The translations under genes were made by a program, and so were the position numbers. The notes beneath the pieces were generated by a model. The model saw only the letters and a program-made list of their open reading frames with translations, was not told where the DNA came from and made no database searches. A DNA stretch of 64,000 nucleotides from Norana najaformis (Eukaryota; Annelida; Clitellata; Crassiclitellata; Hormogastridae). The first letter of the stretch is position 1. Every line of letters begins with the position of its first letter. Location: NCBI GenBank assembly GCA_964023275.1, contig OZ029916.1:25558953-25622952 (forward strand), in the 5' to 3' direction. This document shows positions 48,179-62,439 of the stretch, piece after piece.

Positions 48179-50616
48179 GTTAGTAGACTAACGTTCTCTA
48201 TAGATAATAGTAGAATGGAATAGAATAAAAATAGAATATAAACTGCTGCACATCTATTATCGTGTTATTCAACAGCATGACTGACGGACATTAAGAACAA
48301 GTGCGTTTGTTCTCCAAGATCATCCGAAAATCGTAAGCCAGTTTCGAGATGTTGGATTGGATGTCACCTAAACTTACTCTAAAATTAACCTTACGCATGG
48401 ATCTTAAGCTGTAGAAATTATTTAGACAAAACCCAAAAGATGTTACTTCGTCGAATTCAGAATTGCTTTTCAGATAAATTCAGTTGCATTCAATTTCAAA
48501 TTACATTACAAAAATACATTATAAAAATTTAAATTGGTCGTTATACAGACTTCAGCGCTTAGGCTAAACCATTTTGCTCAACTCTTTCAGCTTCATATTC
48601 ATTTATCTTACACTGTTTAACGCTGTTCTCCGAAACTCCCAGGAATCCATAGACTACTCACGCTGCCTCTTCGGTTTTCCTGTTTAGCTGCCAAGCGTTG
48701 TGCATACTGGTCTCCGTGCAGAACACAAGAACACTACCACCATTTATTTCTCTGATTGCACACCAACACCGTAGTTACCAATGTTCTGAGCCGTATGATA
48801 GGCCACTCCAGTGAACATATTATTTTTCATGACTCTATCGGGTACCTGAAGAGATGTCTTCTTGTACTTTGCTGAAACCAAACGCACACATGATCTAATG
48901 GGATTTTAACATCAAGAACATTGCTGGTCATGTACAGCAGCCGATTGTCATCCCGCGCAACTAACAGAACAGTAGAACGCATGACTTCGTCGAGCTTTTA
49001 GTCAATGGACCGTCGGGGCTGCTTGGCCAGTTACTCGCTGTTACAGGACAACTTTCCATTCTGTTCAAAATGACAGTGCCAGTGCAGCCATAGCCAGGGG
49101 TAGGCAAAGAATCAACAAATACCTCGAAATTGCCCACACTGTCGAAATGACCATCTTCCTCCAACCATCAAGGACTTCACTCACTTCCACCGTTTGTATG
49201 ATGCCAAACAAAAAATATTATGCTTGCGAATACACTCGCAAAACCCAGCTAAATTACATTGTACACTGCCAATTAAGAAGTTTTTTGGGACGTGTGGTAT
49301 CCGGAATATTTACAGCCATTTGTGCCCTGTGTTTTAAATATGAAACACACAATAATTACACAATTCCAAATAAAGTCAACGGTACAAAATGAATACCGTT
49401 ATCATGGAATATGATTGATAGTAGAGCACGAATAACAGCGGAGACTAGATAGATCTTTATTCAATTTAGTTTCAAATAAATGTAATTTTTCCGTTACCAT
49501 CTGTCGAATTTTCTTTCACGTAGGATGCTCATATGAACCATCTATGACAGCTATTAGTCACTCAAAATAATTATTTTTTATAGATGTATATGAGAAAAGC
49601 TGTTTACATTGTGATGTGCTCATTTATATTCGCTATACGGCACTAATATGCAAATAAGTGATTTATTTTCAACATGTTCCAATAACGGCACATTGAGAAA
49701 AACGGGTCAATCGAACCGTATAATTATGCATCGAAAGCTGATCATCTAAGGCAGGACGATGGATACGACACTTGAAGCTAATTAGAAATCATAATTAATC
49801 AGCGGTTGATCCAATACTCATTGCATTCCGAAATGATGATTGTTGTCTTTATGGCCGTTGTTTGTTTTCATACCATGTGTGGCAATGGCCTAACATTACA
49901 ACAGTTTTACTGATATATGTATATGCACTGTGCATTTATATTAACATATTAATTTATATTATTGGTTTTGGAATGTTACTTGAGCGTTCATAAAACTATA
50001 AATGTGCATTGTTATAGGAATACTGACCGTGCTTACATATAGCAATTTTATAAGTCCATAACGGTATTCGGTACTGTTATGTAATGTAACATAAACGATC
50101 GTTTATATAGCTCCATTTCAACAACATCAATCCACAGTGAAGACAGTGAAAGGCTCAACCGTTCTTAAGTTACTGGGCCACCCATTCCATAGTCAAGAGA
50201 CAACTACAGCACAGTAGAGGTTTTAAACTGGAAAACAGGGAAATCATTCATTTGTACTATGGTTTTGCTAGTATTGAAACTAATTTTAAAACTGAAAGAT
50301 GTTGCGTTTGATCAGGGAAAGCGATGAAGTACTGTACACCGAACGCCACGTGGTTCAAGAATGACGGCAACGAGTGGACAGATTACAGGCCCTGCCTCAA
50401 TGCAACGGTACGTATCATGAGGGAAAATTTTATCCCCCCCAATGGAACAGACCATCCCCATTTCTTAATTCTGTTCTCGTTGTTCTCCAGAAGCTATGTG
50501 CATGTCGTCAACTGTCAAACCTGGAGGGGAATCCGTTGGCTGGGTTCTACGTATGTGCCAGGGCTAGCCAGTGGTGACTTTTCCAGCTGTTTGATCATAT
50601 TTTGCTTACAGATGAG

Positions 50617-50661
<45 letters not shown>

Positions 50662-52842
50662 GTAATAATAATAATAATAACAACAACAACAATAAAACGA
50701 TTTATAGAGCGCCGTAGGACAGCCGAGGTCAAAACAGGGGGCTGTACACGTACAGATATTCGCTGACTGAAGCCACATGCGGCGCAAATGTTGTACGTAA
50801 TGAACTCTCATATTATTTTGGCTAGCGAGAAGCGCCTTTGAGAGGTTCTATAAAAATGTTTTTATAGCAGGCGCTATAAAAATGTTCAGTTACGTATCTA
50901 AGGGAAAATATTGGGATGACTTTTCCAATCAACAGGCTCCTGCCCAGAAGTATTTCCACCACTGCTTCCAACCATCAATGATACCTGGCTACAGACGAAA
51001 GAATAGCGATGATAACTAGAGCAGAATTTATGGTATAGTAAGTCCTAATTGCTGTAAGTTATGTAATTGTGGTAAACTAGAGTAGGTGAGCCACAAAACG
51101 TTGTGCTGTCGCTTGTCGTGCTCATAAGGCATGCTACATATAACAGTGTGGTATATTCTCCCGTATGTCGTAGTAGGAGGTATGGGGTGTACAGTTATTC
51201 TCCGTAGCCCTTGAGCCGGCAAGAGACGAATTCAAAGTTTTAGACACTGGATCATTATGTTGTACCACTTGTCTTTTGCTGCATGGCTCACGAGAGCCTT
51301 CTGCTTGGTGATAATGGCTCCTTTCGTGGAAACAGACTACACCCTGGGTCGTAATATGATGTCCACTTAGCAGTTCTGAAGCACACTTACAAAATAAAGC
51401 CACCATCCACTCGCAAGCAACTCTGTCTGTCTCTTTCTCTTGTTGTCTATGCAAATGTCTCTTTTCTTGCCACGCATCCAATCTCTGCTTCTGTTTTATT
51501 CATGTCTGCCTGTTAGTTTCCCTCTGTCAGTTTATGTCTCATAAGATTCTAAGAGTTTTGATAGATCGGTCAAGATGTCGCTTGGGCCAGGTTGCTGTGA
51601 TCCCTTAAATTGTACGCGCACAGACCCAAATACACATGCATGCAGACTATGAGAGAAAGAGAGACAGAGAGAGACAAAGATGAACACAGAGGCAGACCGG
51701 GAGGCAAAAATACAGCGACGAAAAGACGCATGGACTGTGACGCAACAGAACAGTACAACTGTGGTAGTGAATGTGATGAATGCCATGGGAGCCATGTGAT
51801 ACATTATCCGATTGCTCGCCAATTAGTGTCGTTTACTGTGCGTGCATGTCATATATGCATGCGGCGGGCGATATGGTTATCGGAATGTCCGTCTGTCTGT
51901 GTACAAGTAAACCTGCCAGCGCATAGTGAAAGCTCTCAACTCAAATCATAAAATATACAAGACCATTGGCAGATTCAGAGGTCGATAAAGGGGAAAGGGT
52001 ACAAATTAACATGGTGTTGTTAGGTGGAAAATCTGTGACGACCGTTAGCCATTGCAATATATTTAGATCCAGGACTACTTTCAAATCTTCAACTATTTGA
52101 GGACCTTTTAATTTTTTCCTAGGTTTTTGGCTGTTACTTCCATTTACTTAACTTCTCGCTCTTTTTTCTCTGGAATTTTCCATGACCTTTTCTAATTTGA
52201 TATAGTTTCGTTAGTTTTCCCATTTTCTAATATTTTTTACTTACACATTAATATCGTGATAGTTTTTACTCTACAAGTTGTTCTAAATGCCAATGAGTTG
52301 CCCCAAAACCAGTTTGGGGCGGGAAACTCAATGGCATGAGCTCCTAAATTAAACGGGGTCATGATCTGATTGGTCCCTAAGTCCTTGCACTAAATATCCG
52401 ATAAGAATCCGATTTTTAAAAGGGAAATACGAAGAATGAAATGTGCAAATTGGTTTCCATCCGTTGCCATTGCTTAGGGGTCAAGGAAACGAAAGGTAAG
52501 AGCCTAAGTACGCACACGCGGGAATACCGTTGTAAAGTATAGTAAGGCAATTTCGCTTTCATTGTAGAGTTGTCAAAGAGTTCCCCCTAACGTTAGCCAT
52601 GGCGCAACAATAAATCGATAATTTCACAGGATGCGAGTATCTGACCAATTACGCCGTGACAAAGCTTTAGGCTGGTCTTTAGATCTTTAGGTCGATCATA
52701 TAGAGCACCGGCGTGACCTTAAAACTAATAAAACGATAAATTGTTTACTTTAACGAGTTGCTACTCATAGGAGACACGAGACTTGTCAGCACGACGCTGT
52801 AGTGCAACACAGAATTTTAAAAAGTCTTGATTTATTGACTCT

Positions 52843-52886
<44 letters not shown>

Positions 52887-55800
52887 TCTCTCTCTCTCCC
52901 CCATATTATCTATAACATTCAAGTAATTCTGGCCTACATTTTTATTACATGCCAAGCTGTTTTTTACAATTTATTGAATAATTTACGAAAATGTATATAT
53001 AATCCTACGGATATAGGGCCTACACATATTTAGCCTATATGTTTATATACAACAACGAAGACGGTCGAACATCACCGCAGTTCGTTCAGTATGAACGGGG
53101 TTTAATGGGAGAATTGTTGGAGACCCTGTGAAGTCAGCTTCCTCTTATTTTCAGCTCATTCATTTCTCTTTTCTCTGTGTCTTCTGTTCCGCATATAACT
53201 ATTTATTCCTTGTCTATGACTATCGTCTTTGACCCGGCAGCGTATAACAAATAAAACCCCCAAAACATCAACTGAATGATGGCTTTGGAATTTTTTCTCA
53301 GAAGAGTTCTTCTGTTAGACGCAGTAGAAAATGCCACCGATGGAAAGCATCAATCCGTGGCGCGCACAAATGAAGAGAGGAGTTGAAATGCATGTCTTGC
53401 TAAGTGCATGTGACAGCTAATTGTAAAAGTTTTTATCCAATAATGCAGCCATTTGATTTTGCAGTTTTGATATAAAGAAATCTTTTAGCTGATGCAAAAA
53501 AGAATAGAAAAAAATTAAGCAAACAGCCTGCTATGTTAGAAGCGACGTCTATCGGAACTGTCACTTTCACGGATATACTAAGATTCTAATCCCGGACACA
53601 ATGGAAAAGAAAGCCTAGGATTTAACTTCCATTGGACCAGACTACATTATCATTTGAAAACCTGATCAACTATCAACATGACTTAGAGTATCGGATCTGC
53701 GTCTCTTTATTGGACTGACATCGTTACTTTTTCTTCGTCCTAATTCTTTTGTCTAACAATCTATATAGCGCTATGATTTCAATCAATACACAAGCCAAAT
53801 TATCTGGATTAGTAATGGAATAAAAGCACTGACATACTGAACAGCATTGCTGTGTAACAGAGTATTTATATAGAGCCTCTAAAAGACAATCAGAAGTGAT
53901 GCCAAGCCAATCCGCCTTCATTAGAAGAAGGAGATGGCTATCGAATATAGACCTCTGGCCACCGGGATACGCAAATCTATAGAAGGGTCTTTTCTTTCAT
54001 TCGAAACTTTATAGCCCTTTGAGGAGATCGATTTACTCAGAAACGTCCTAGAACAACCTCTGTCATACCACGAAGGTTATACCACGAAGGTTATACCACG
54101 AAGGCCATACCATGCCGGTAGACCATAAAGACGGCGCCAGAAATATGAACTAATGTCCATACAGAGATTCTGGTTTCAACTATTTGTGAGGGTCTTTCAA
54201 TGCCTTTGCTGGCTTTTGGAAATGCGCTAGATAAATAATTTACATACATCGTTTGTGGGTGTTCAACTCCATTTTTATTTTATAAAAGGTGTTGATGTCT
54301 ATGTTTACTTTACACGAATGTACTTCATTCGGTGTTTCTGACTTATTTAGTTTCAGTTCTACCTAAACGCTGTCTACATTTGTCTTGGATTCAACGCACT
54401 CAGCATCTCGATGCTGCTGCCATCTATCAGCATTTTCTTGATATTTCGGTGAGTGAAAGATTAACTACGCGTTCCTGGCGCGGTTACTTGCGACGAAGAT
54501 GTTAGTTACGAAGATGATGCTAAGATGGCTATGATAAAGATGATGATAACGACGACGATGCTGATGATGCGCCATCATTTGCACCATCGATTGATGCCTT
54601 GTGCTTTATACACCGGCGCGAGAGAAGTTACTATTAAAAGCATTATTATTATTAGTACTATTACTAGTACTGTAATTATTATTATTACGATTACCATAGT
54701 AATAATAATAATAATAATAATAATATAATAATAATTATTATATTAATAGTAATAATAATACCTATATAAACCGTCATTCTTTCATCATACTGCTTTGTTC
54801 CCTTGGCTTTTGAAACTCTGGGCCCGATAAACCAAGATGGCCTAGGTTTCATCCAGCGCCTAGGCTGTTGCTTTGCGCAGAAATTGTAGGGTAATGGGGA
54901 AACTACTTTTTCCATCAGCGCTTATCTATGGCCATCCAGGACTTCAATGCAGTCGCTTTGAAAGCATCTTTCCCACCGCTGAATCCATCAGCGCAGATTC
55001 GCCGTCCCAAAATAACTCCCTCCCTCAATTTTGTAATCCAAAGAATCATGTGTACCTAGCGTAAAGTAATAATAATTATATAATAATAATGAAGATGATG
55101 AGGTGTCTGTCATTCACTTAGAAATCGAATCCGGGTTCCATCGCGTTCGATATGTTTGTATCAATTGTTATATGTCGACTGCGCTTCATCCGGGACACCC
55201 ATCAATGCTTCGAGGTCCTTGGCGGCAGATGAAGGACTCTCGTAATAACATTAATAATTAATCAGCTTATTCAGCGATAGATTCCTCTGTGTCACAACAT
55301 TAAGTGGGTAAATCACGGACGATGGAACCTCATTTCTTATCCACGTATCATCATCATCATCATCATCATAAACCATGGGCTCAGCGCCCGTAAGTCTCCG
55401 TTGCCGTTCTCACTATGTTCCTCCACTGTTGTCTTTCTAGTGCGGCGTGGCTCAGCTCCCGGAGTGATGTTCCGCACCATTCGATTATGTCCTCTACTCA
55501 TTCTTTATGGGGTTGTCCTCTTTTATTTGGTCCATCCATCAGTCCGAACACTAATATCTTATCTTCCTAACGTTGCTCATTCTACATATGTAACCAAATA
55601 ATCCCAGTTTTCTCTGAACTACCTTCTGCATCAAGTTCTGTCTGAAAGAGATGTATCCGCCTGTAGCGCATACATAATTGAAACTTTTCATAGCAATGTT
55701 CCATATTTGGGGTTTCAGGTCGGCTGGTCTTGCAACGAATGTGAATAAGGTTTGAATTCTATTATTGGAACGCCCATCAGTTTCACCGTGAGAAATTATA

Positions 55801-58800
55801 GCCGGTTTCTTCAGTTCCTGAGGAACCACTATTTCTTATAGCACGGCCCTAAAAATTTGCTATATATGCAAGGCTGATGTCCAGTTCAGTTTTGCAAATC
55901 ATTGAATATGCAAAGGTGTGTTTATAAATATGGCTCCTGCATCTTGAATAGGGCTTCTTCCGAAACGTGAATTTAGATTATTAATATTTCTGTAAAATCT
56001 GGCTGATTAAAAGCTGGCATTCACATCACCCAAATATGTTCCTCTCTTCTCATCTAATCTAATACGATATATGATCTGATTCAACCTGATCTGATCGAAT
56101 CGAGTTTGATCTCGTCTAGAATAAAATGCTATAGTTTAATCTGATGTAGTCCAGTCCAATCCAATTCAATCCAATCCACTGTAATTCAGTTCAATCCAAT
56201 GCAATTTAGTTAAATCCAATGCAGTTCAATCCAATCCAATGCAATCCAGTCCAGTCCAATGCAACTCAGTCCAATGCAATCTAACCTCATACTACCTGCT
56301 TTTTAATTCTAAGATGTTCCTCTAAGATGACTTATCTATAAACTATTATCTTGCTTAGAAGAAATTTATGAGCGAAAGTAAACGATGATAAACAAGCGAA
56401 TTCAGTGTAGGCTTTATATGAGCAGAAAAACTTTCGTTTGCCTAATACGTTGCGCCGTCGAGAACCAGTTTAATGGTCTATATAAAAAGTTATAGCATGG
56501 CTCAATCACTTAATTACTTCATCACTCACTCAACCATCTGCCCACGTGGTTGCTAAATGAATAAGTGAATTAGATGTTCAGTCAATCGATCAGTAAATCG
56601 GAAATTTGCATTCAGTCTTTTGGTCAGTGGCTCAATCAGTATTCAGTGAGTTTAGATCCATCAGTCAAGTTGATCGGTTTGTTTGTTTTTCTTTTAATTG
56701 CGATGGCAGAGATTTGTCAAAGCAGCCGCGCATTCGTCTTCATATCAACTTCTTCATGTCGCTGACCCTTTGTAGTCTGCTGACCATTGCCTGGTATCTG
56801 TCTGTCCACTACGAAAAGCTGACCAACGCCATTCCAACTCACACTGTCGTCCATCGGAATCCAGTAAGTAGCAACTCATTTTCAATCGCAACCTACAGTC
56901 TTAAAAGCAAAAGTGTCTCCTCTTGGAGGAAGAAGACAAGAAGGAGGAAGAGCAGGGAAGGAGAAGGAAGTCGAGGAGAAGGAAGGAAGGAATGGGGGAA
57001 ATTGAGAAGAGAGGAAAATGAGGAGAAGCAGGAAGGATGAAGAAAAAGGAAAGAAGAAAAGAATTATGAAGATAAAAAGGAGAAGGAGAGAAAGAGGAGG
57101 AAAAGGAGAGGAAGGAGAGGAGAAGCAGGTGAAAGAAAGTCCAGTAACCCCCTGTTTATGAACGAGAAGCATGTCCCCCAGTTGCAAGGTAAACCTGAGG
57201 TAACAAAATGGCCCGAGACACAATGCATTTGTTACCTTACGTTGATATCTTGTTCTAAATCAACTGGGTTTGTGCAATATTTACAACCTGCTGGACGTGT
57301 GCAGTCATAGTTTACTTGTGTAGAAGATAAACTGAAATGTGCAGTTAATAAGGCATTTAAAAATTTTTACCCAGTTTTGATTGAAACTTTACACAATTCT
57401 CAATTTCTCAGTTAATATTATTTAATCATTTAGTGTATTTGCACAAGGACAAATTTTTCTTTAAAAAGACTTAGGTTTGAACTGTGCAACAAGACAACGT
57501 GTGTATTTTAATTCCACGGTGTTATAGTTGTCTTAGTTGTCGTCTGAAACAGCTGGCCAGTACTCAGAGGAAGTTTAGTCGATCAGCATTCTGTTCCTCA
57601 CTCTGCAAGGACGACTGATTGACTATTAAATTTTGCATCAGAACACAATATTTACCCATCTCTCGAACGCAATTTGCCCTCGCATTTCTTCAATACGATG
57701 AACAATTTGCCTGTGGCTGTCATTTTCCCAAATGCAGTGAACATTTTGTCTGTCGCATTTACCTAATGCAAGGAACAGTATCCTCGCTTCGCGTGCAATG
57801 AACAGTATTCCACGAACTGACATCGTAACACAGTTGAGTATCGTGCAATTTGAGTGGCTAATGGGAATGACTTCCATGCACTGTTGACTACATAGCCTGC
57901 TGCGAATGAGCTTAAAGCCGTTATTGCTGCCAAACAGTTTAAGCATTATCGAAAAGGCGCCGCTTTGGAAGTGAAAACACTGTAATTGATATTCACGTGG
58001 AAATTAGAAGACAAAGAATAAATTAGTCAAAGTGTTGAAGTTAACTAACTTGACTGTGTATCGCACATGGTGACGATGTTGATTCTGAAGATACAGAAGC
58101 TTTTCCACGCAGAAATTGATTGCGGCCACGGTCCTTTTATCAATAGCTAACTCAATTTGTCTCTGGAAGGAAAGGGGGAATTATACACCGATGTACAACT
58201 CAATTCTGGTTTCTGTTATTTTCGCCAGACTCTGAAAAAATGCGCTCAATGTCGAACTAATACACAGTTGACCACTCTATTATGGACTATTTTGCGCTAT
58301 GGCGTTCGCAATTAGACGCTTTCAACTACTGCTTAGCACCTACATTTTGTGCTACTGTTAACAGCATTAAACGATAACCCTTTTGCCTATAGTTTGAATA
58401 ATTTAGCTGCAATTATGCTGACTGCGCTGCACAATCATGAAAGCTACAAGATATGCTGTCTGGCGCTACTTAATCTCAGTCTATCTGACATTGGTCTCTG
58501 GTAAAATTGCAGTGTAATAAGCCACACAACTTAGAAGCAGTATGAGTTAGAGCGAGGCAGAATGAGACAGAGAGACAGAGACTGGGGAATGACGAATGCA
58601 TGTCACTTGAAAACTGAAAGAATTAGTCAGTGGGTAGGCTTCCGATGTTATGTAACTTCTTTTGAAGCCGCGGAAGTAACTGAGGTCTGCGCATACGATT
58701 TACATCCGGTTCACGTATAGTTGTGTGATTCCTGTTTAACCTTAAGGTTTTTGGGTTATAGAATTCACCGTTTTTTTGTTTTTCAAGACTTACAGTTCTT

Positions 58801-60215
58801 GCTATTATAGTTCCTTTTTATTGTCAACTGTTTGGAACTTGACTAGCAATGCATAACGATGATTGATTATTCTTTGTTAATGAATACAGCATTAGATTTT
58901 TTATCAGGTGTGGTGCCGACTCATATCGTTTCTGAAGACTTACTTTACCAGTACGACGTACTTCTGGATGTTCTGCGAGGGATGGTACCTCTACCGCCTC
59001 CTTTCGAAGGCCTTCCAGCAACCGGAATCACTGCACAGTCTCTACCTGATTGGATGGGGTGAGTCTATGCTGCGTACTTGATGCGTATAGGACTATTCCC
59101 AACATCCAGACTGGGTTAATTGGGGGAATAACATGCTTCAATTTAGTAACATATACGTCGCCCCTGGATGATACTAAAGTAGGACACGACGCGACAGGCC
59201 AGGACAGGCGAAGAAAAGATAGGCCAGGACACGACAGGTCAGGACAAGACAAAGACAGGACATGACAGGTCAGGCCAGGACAAAACAGATCAGGACAGAA
59301 CATGACAGGGCACAGCGCGACAGTGCGAATTATCTAAAGAGAAGGCATGACATGGTGGAACAGAGCAGAAGTTACTTTTATACGGTCACTTGCCTTGATC
59401 TCAAGGGGCATTTTATCATTGGACTAAAGCGCGAACATGAAATGACTGCACTTCAACAACTAGAAAATCTCATAATATTCCCCCCCCCCCTCTACCCTGC
59501 GCCAGACAGTTGTATGGTCACGATTAAATGTTTCAACTGAAACAATTGCCTTTTTTACAAAACCAACTGTAATACTTCAACTGCGGACCGATTGATTAAC
59601 AGACCGCAGCTTTAGCAATCGGACGGACATCGTCGCACGTTCATCACTGTCGTCGTCGATTGTTCCGGTTTCAGTGCCTGTCTTCATTGTCCGGTGACAG
59701 ATGGACCAAGCCCCGTCCCATATCCCCACCAGACCTCGACGGGGAACTTATACTCCTCCGCCCGATGCTCAATAACTCCATCCATATGTAGGCTGGTCGT
59801 AACACACGTCGAAGTCTCGGTCGCTGGACGGACCGCAAAGCTGGAAAGGAGCATGTGCCTTGAAGCTCGTGTCATGTCCTTTTTCACTCTCTTCCGCTAT
59901 TCCTATGGAACAACTCCAACAATTATTTTACACTGAATAGTATTAGCAGCTGTAGTATTAGTAGAGGAATGTCTGTGGCGCTAACTGTGGGTGAACGTTG
60001 TTGAGGCAGTAGAGGCAGTAGGTTTACCCAAAGGATAAACTCCACAGAGTGTGGAAATATTATTTGACGCAAAGGGAGAGTGCCTCTCTAGAATAGCTAG
60101 TCTTCTAAAATCGCAATCCAAATTCATAATCCGTTGGAGAAGCCGGATCGAATTGGTGATGTCCGGGTTTCCGAACTTATCCGGGAAAGCGATTGCGTTT
60201 ATTATTATTATTCTT

Positions 60216-60280
<65 letters not shown>

Positions 60281-60431
60281 GAGAGGTTGTCAGAGGGCAC
60301 AATAGGCCTATAAGGTCGAAATGAGTGTTTATTTAAACAATATAGCAAGCTTTAGACGGACACAACAAAGTCCACACTTGCGTTAAATCGCCCAGATGGT
60401 GTATAAATAAACTTAGCAACAGATATGGATA

Positions 60432-60462
<31 letters not shown>

Positions 60463-62036
60463 CGATGATGATTGCCAAATAAAGGCAATTGAAAAGCAAG
60501 CTAATAGCAACTGTAAAAGTATTTACTAAGGGCTTGTAGTGAAAACTCTTCTGCTGTCGACTTATTGACACTATTGAACACTTGAACAGATTGAATGTGG
60601 GCTGTTTCTTCGAATGGGGTATGGGAGGGTTAGCCTAGATTCCTTCGGCGCCCTTCTCCAAGAGTAATCGGCCATATACTAGGAACCCGGGCGGGGTTTT
60701 GAGTCAGTGGGTCACGAAAGGTCGCTTGATTGCCACAGTCGCTTTTCTTCTCCATTCAGTACCTCAAACATTCGAACAATCTCACACATGCAGAGTCCGA
60801 TCGGAGAAATACGGCTCTTTCAACTCACTGTGAATAGTACAGTTTAAATTGCCGGGACATAAAGGAAGAATGAAACAGACAGACAGACACACAGACACAC
60901 ACAGACAGACACACACAGACACAGACACACACGCAGACACACACACAGACTGACACACACACAGACACACAGACTGACACACACAGACACACAGACTGAC
61001 ACACACAGACACACAGGCAGACATACAGTCAGACACACACAGACAAAAAGGCAGACAAGGACAGACAGCTAGGGTCATTCGTAATGACACAGATTTCTCA
61101 GTCCATTGCATTTAGGAAACGCATTTGTTACACATTACCGGAAAATAATTCTATCGCCGCTCGCACTTAGCACTTGTGCTTAAATTTCATATTTATTGAA
61201 TATTCATTATTTGGCTTATATATATATATATATATATATTGCTGACCACTCTCGACGTATGTATAAAAACGATTGTTTTGTTCTATTCAGTGCTGTCTAC
61301 CACCAGACAGTTTTATCAAATTACTTCAAAAGACCGCCACATCACTGTCTAGCCACAGACCACAATGGCTGTGCTTTAATATTAGATAATTGATGTCTAA
61401 AAGCTACATTAGTGTCTGTTGTTTCCAGACACTACTTTTAAGAGCGTTATTGTATGTTTACAAATCTATATATACATATATATGCATGTATATATATATA
61501 TATAGATACATCTGGTGGAGAATCGAAATGTCGCATAGAAATAATGAAGGTGATGCGTTTCGGATGTTGTCTATTAAGGTCCGTGTGTCTGATGCGCCGG
61601 AGGCTGTCTTAATTTATATAGCTCCAGCGAAGACCCATTCGATGCCAGCAAACAAAGGCATTTCGAAGGTATTGGCAGTGTGTCCCGTCTGCTCATCATC
61701 CGAGACCTTAATGACGACGCTTGTGTGCCATCGTTAAACCAATGGCGGTGTAAAAGGCGGCTCCGGTCGACGGACAAACGGATCACATCCGCTAGAAACA
61801 GGAAAGAGCGCAAAATGGAAAAACAGGCCGAGCAAGAAGTCAAAACACATCCTGCAACTACATATCTGCTCATTCTGCCCTCTAATAAAAGCGACTGAGG
61901 CACACAAACGGTGAGATTGACATGCAGACAGAGAGACATAAAGAGAGAGACAGAGAGACGTGTAGAGCTAAAATTATATATCTATGGGGAGAGAGAGAAC
62001 AAATACCCATACAGAAACACACATACAGAGAGAGTG

Positions 62037-62098
<62 letters not shown>

Positions 62099-62404
62099 AA
62101 AGGAGAGAGAGAAAGAGAGAAAGAGGAACAGAGAGAGAAAGAGAGAGAGAGAAAGAGTTAGGCAGAGATTGTTATATAATAAAAAGACAGAAAAACAGAT
62201 CACAGCAGCACAGCTGGCTAAGACAACGGGTGCATTTGATCCGCGCCGTCGAAGTCTTCATAATAGCAGATGAAAGCTCAACTAACTTCATGCCAGCCAA
62301 TACTTTTGCATTCCGAATCGTAAACACGAACTCAGTGAGACACAAGGCAGACTCACAAGCAGCCATTTGCACTCAGAGAAACAGATCAGAATAAATGCCA
62401 CCTG

Positions 62405-62439
<35 letters not shown>

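Noticed and set aside
48961-49164. - strand frame in the first receptor intron
   Set aside because: Composition is ordinary but no family, splice partner or continuation found.
52478-52495. Possible 18-base microexon (TGCTTAG acceptor, GAAAG/gtaaga donor) between ectodomain and TM1 exons
   Set aside because: It keeps phase and would lengthen the short linker, but codes for GSRKRK, an unlikely basic stretch on the outer side. No independent support.
58859-59062. Open frame over the TM3 exon reading [16 protein letters not shown]
   Set aside because: Wrong phase. The phase set by the previous donor gives VWCRLISF...[11 protein letters not shown], a clear class B1 TM3.
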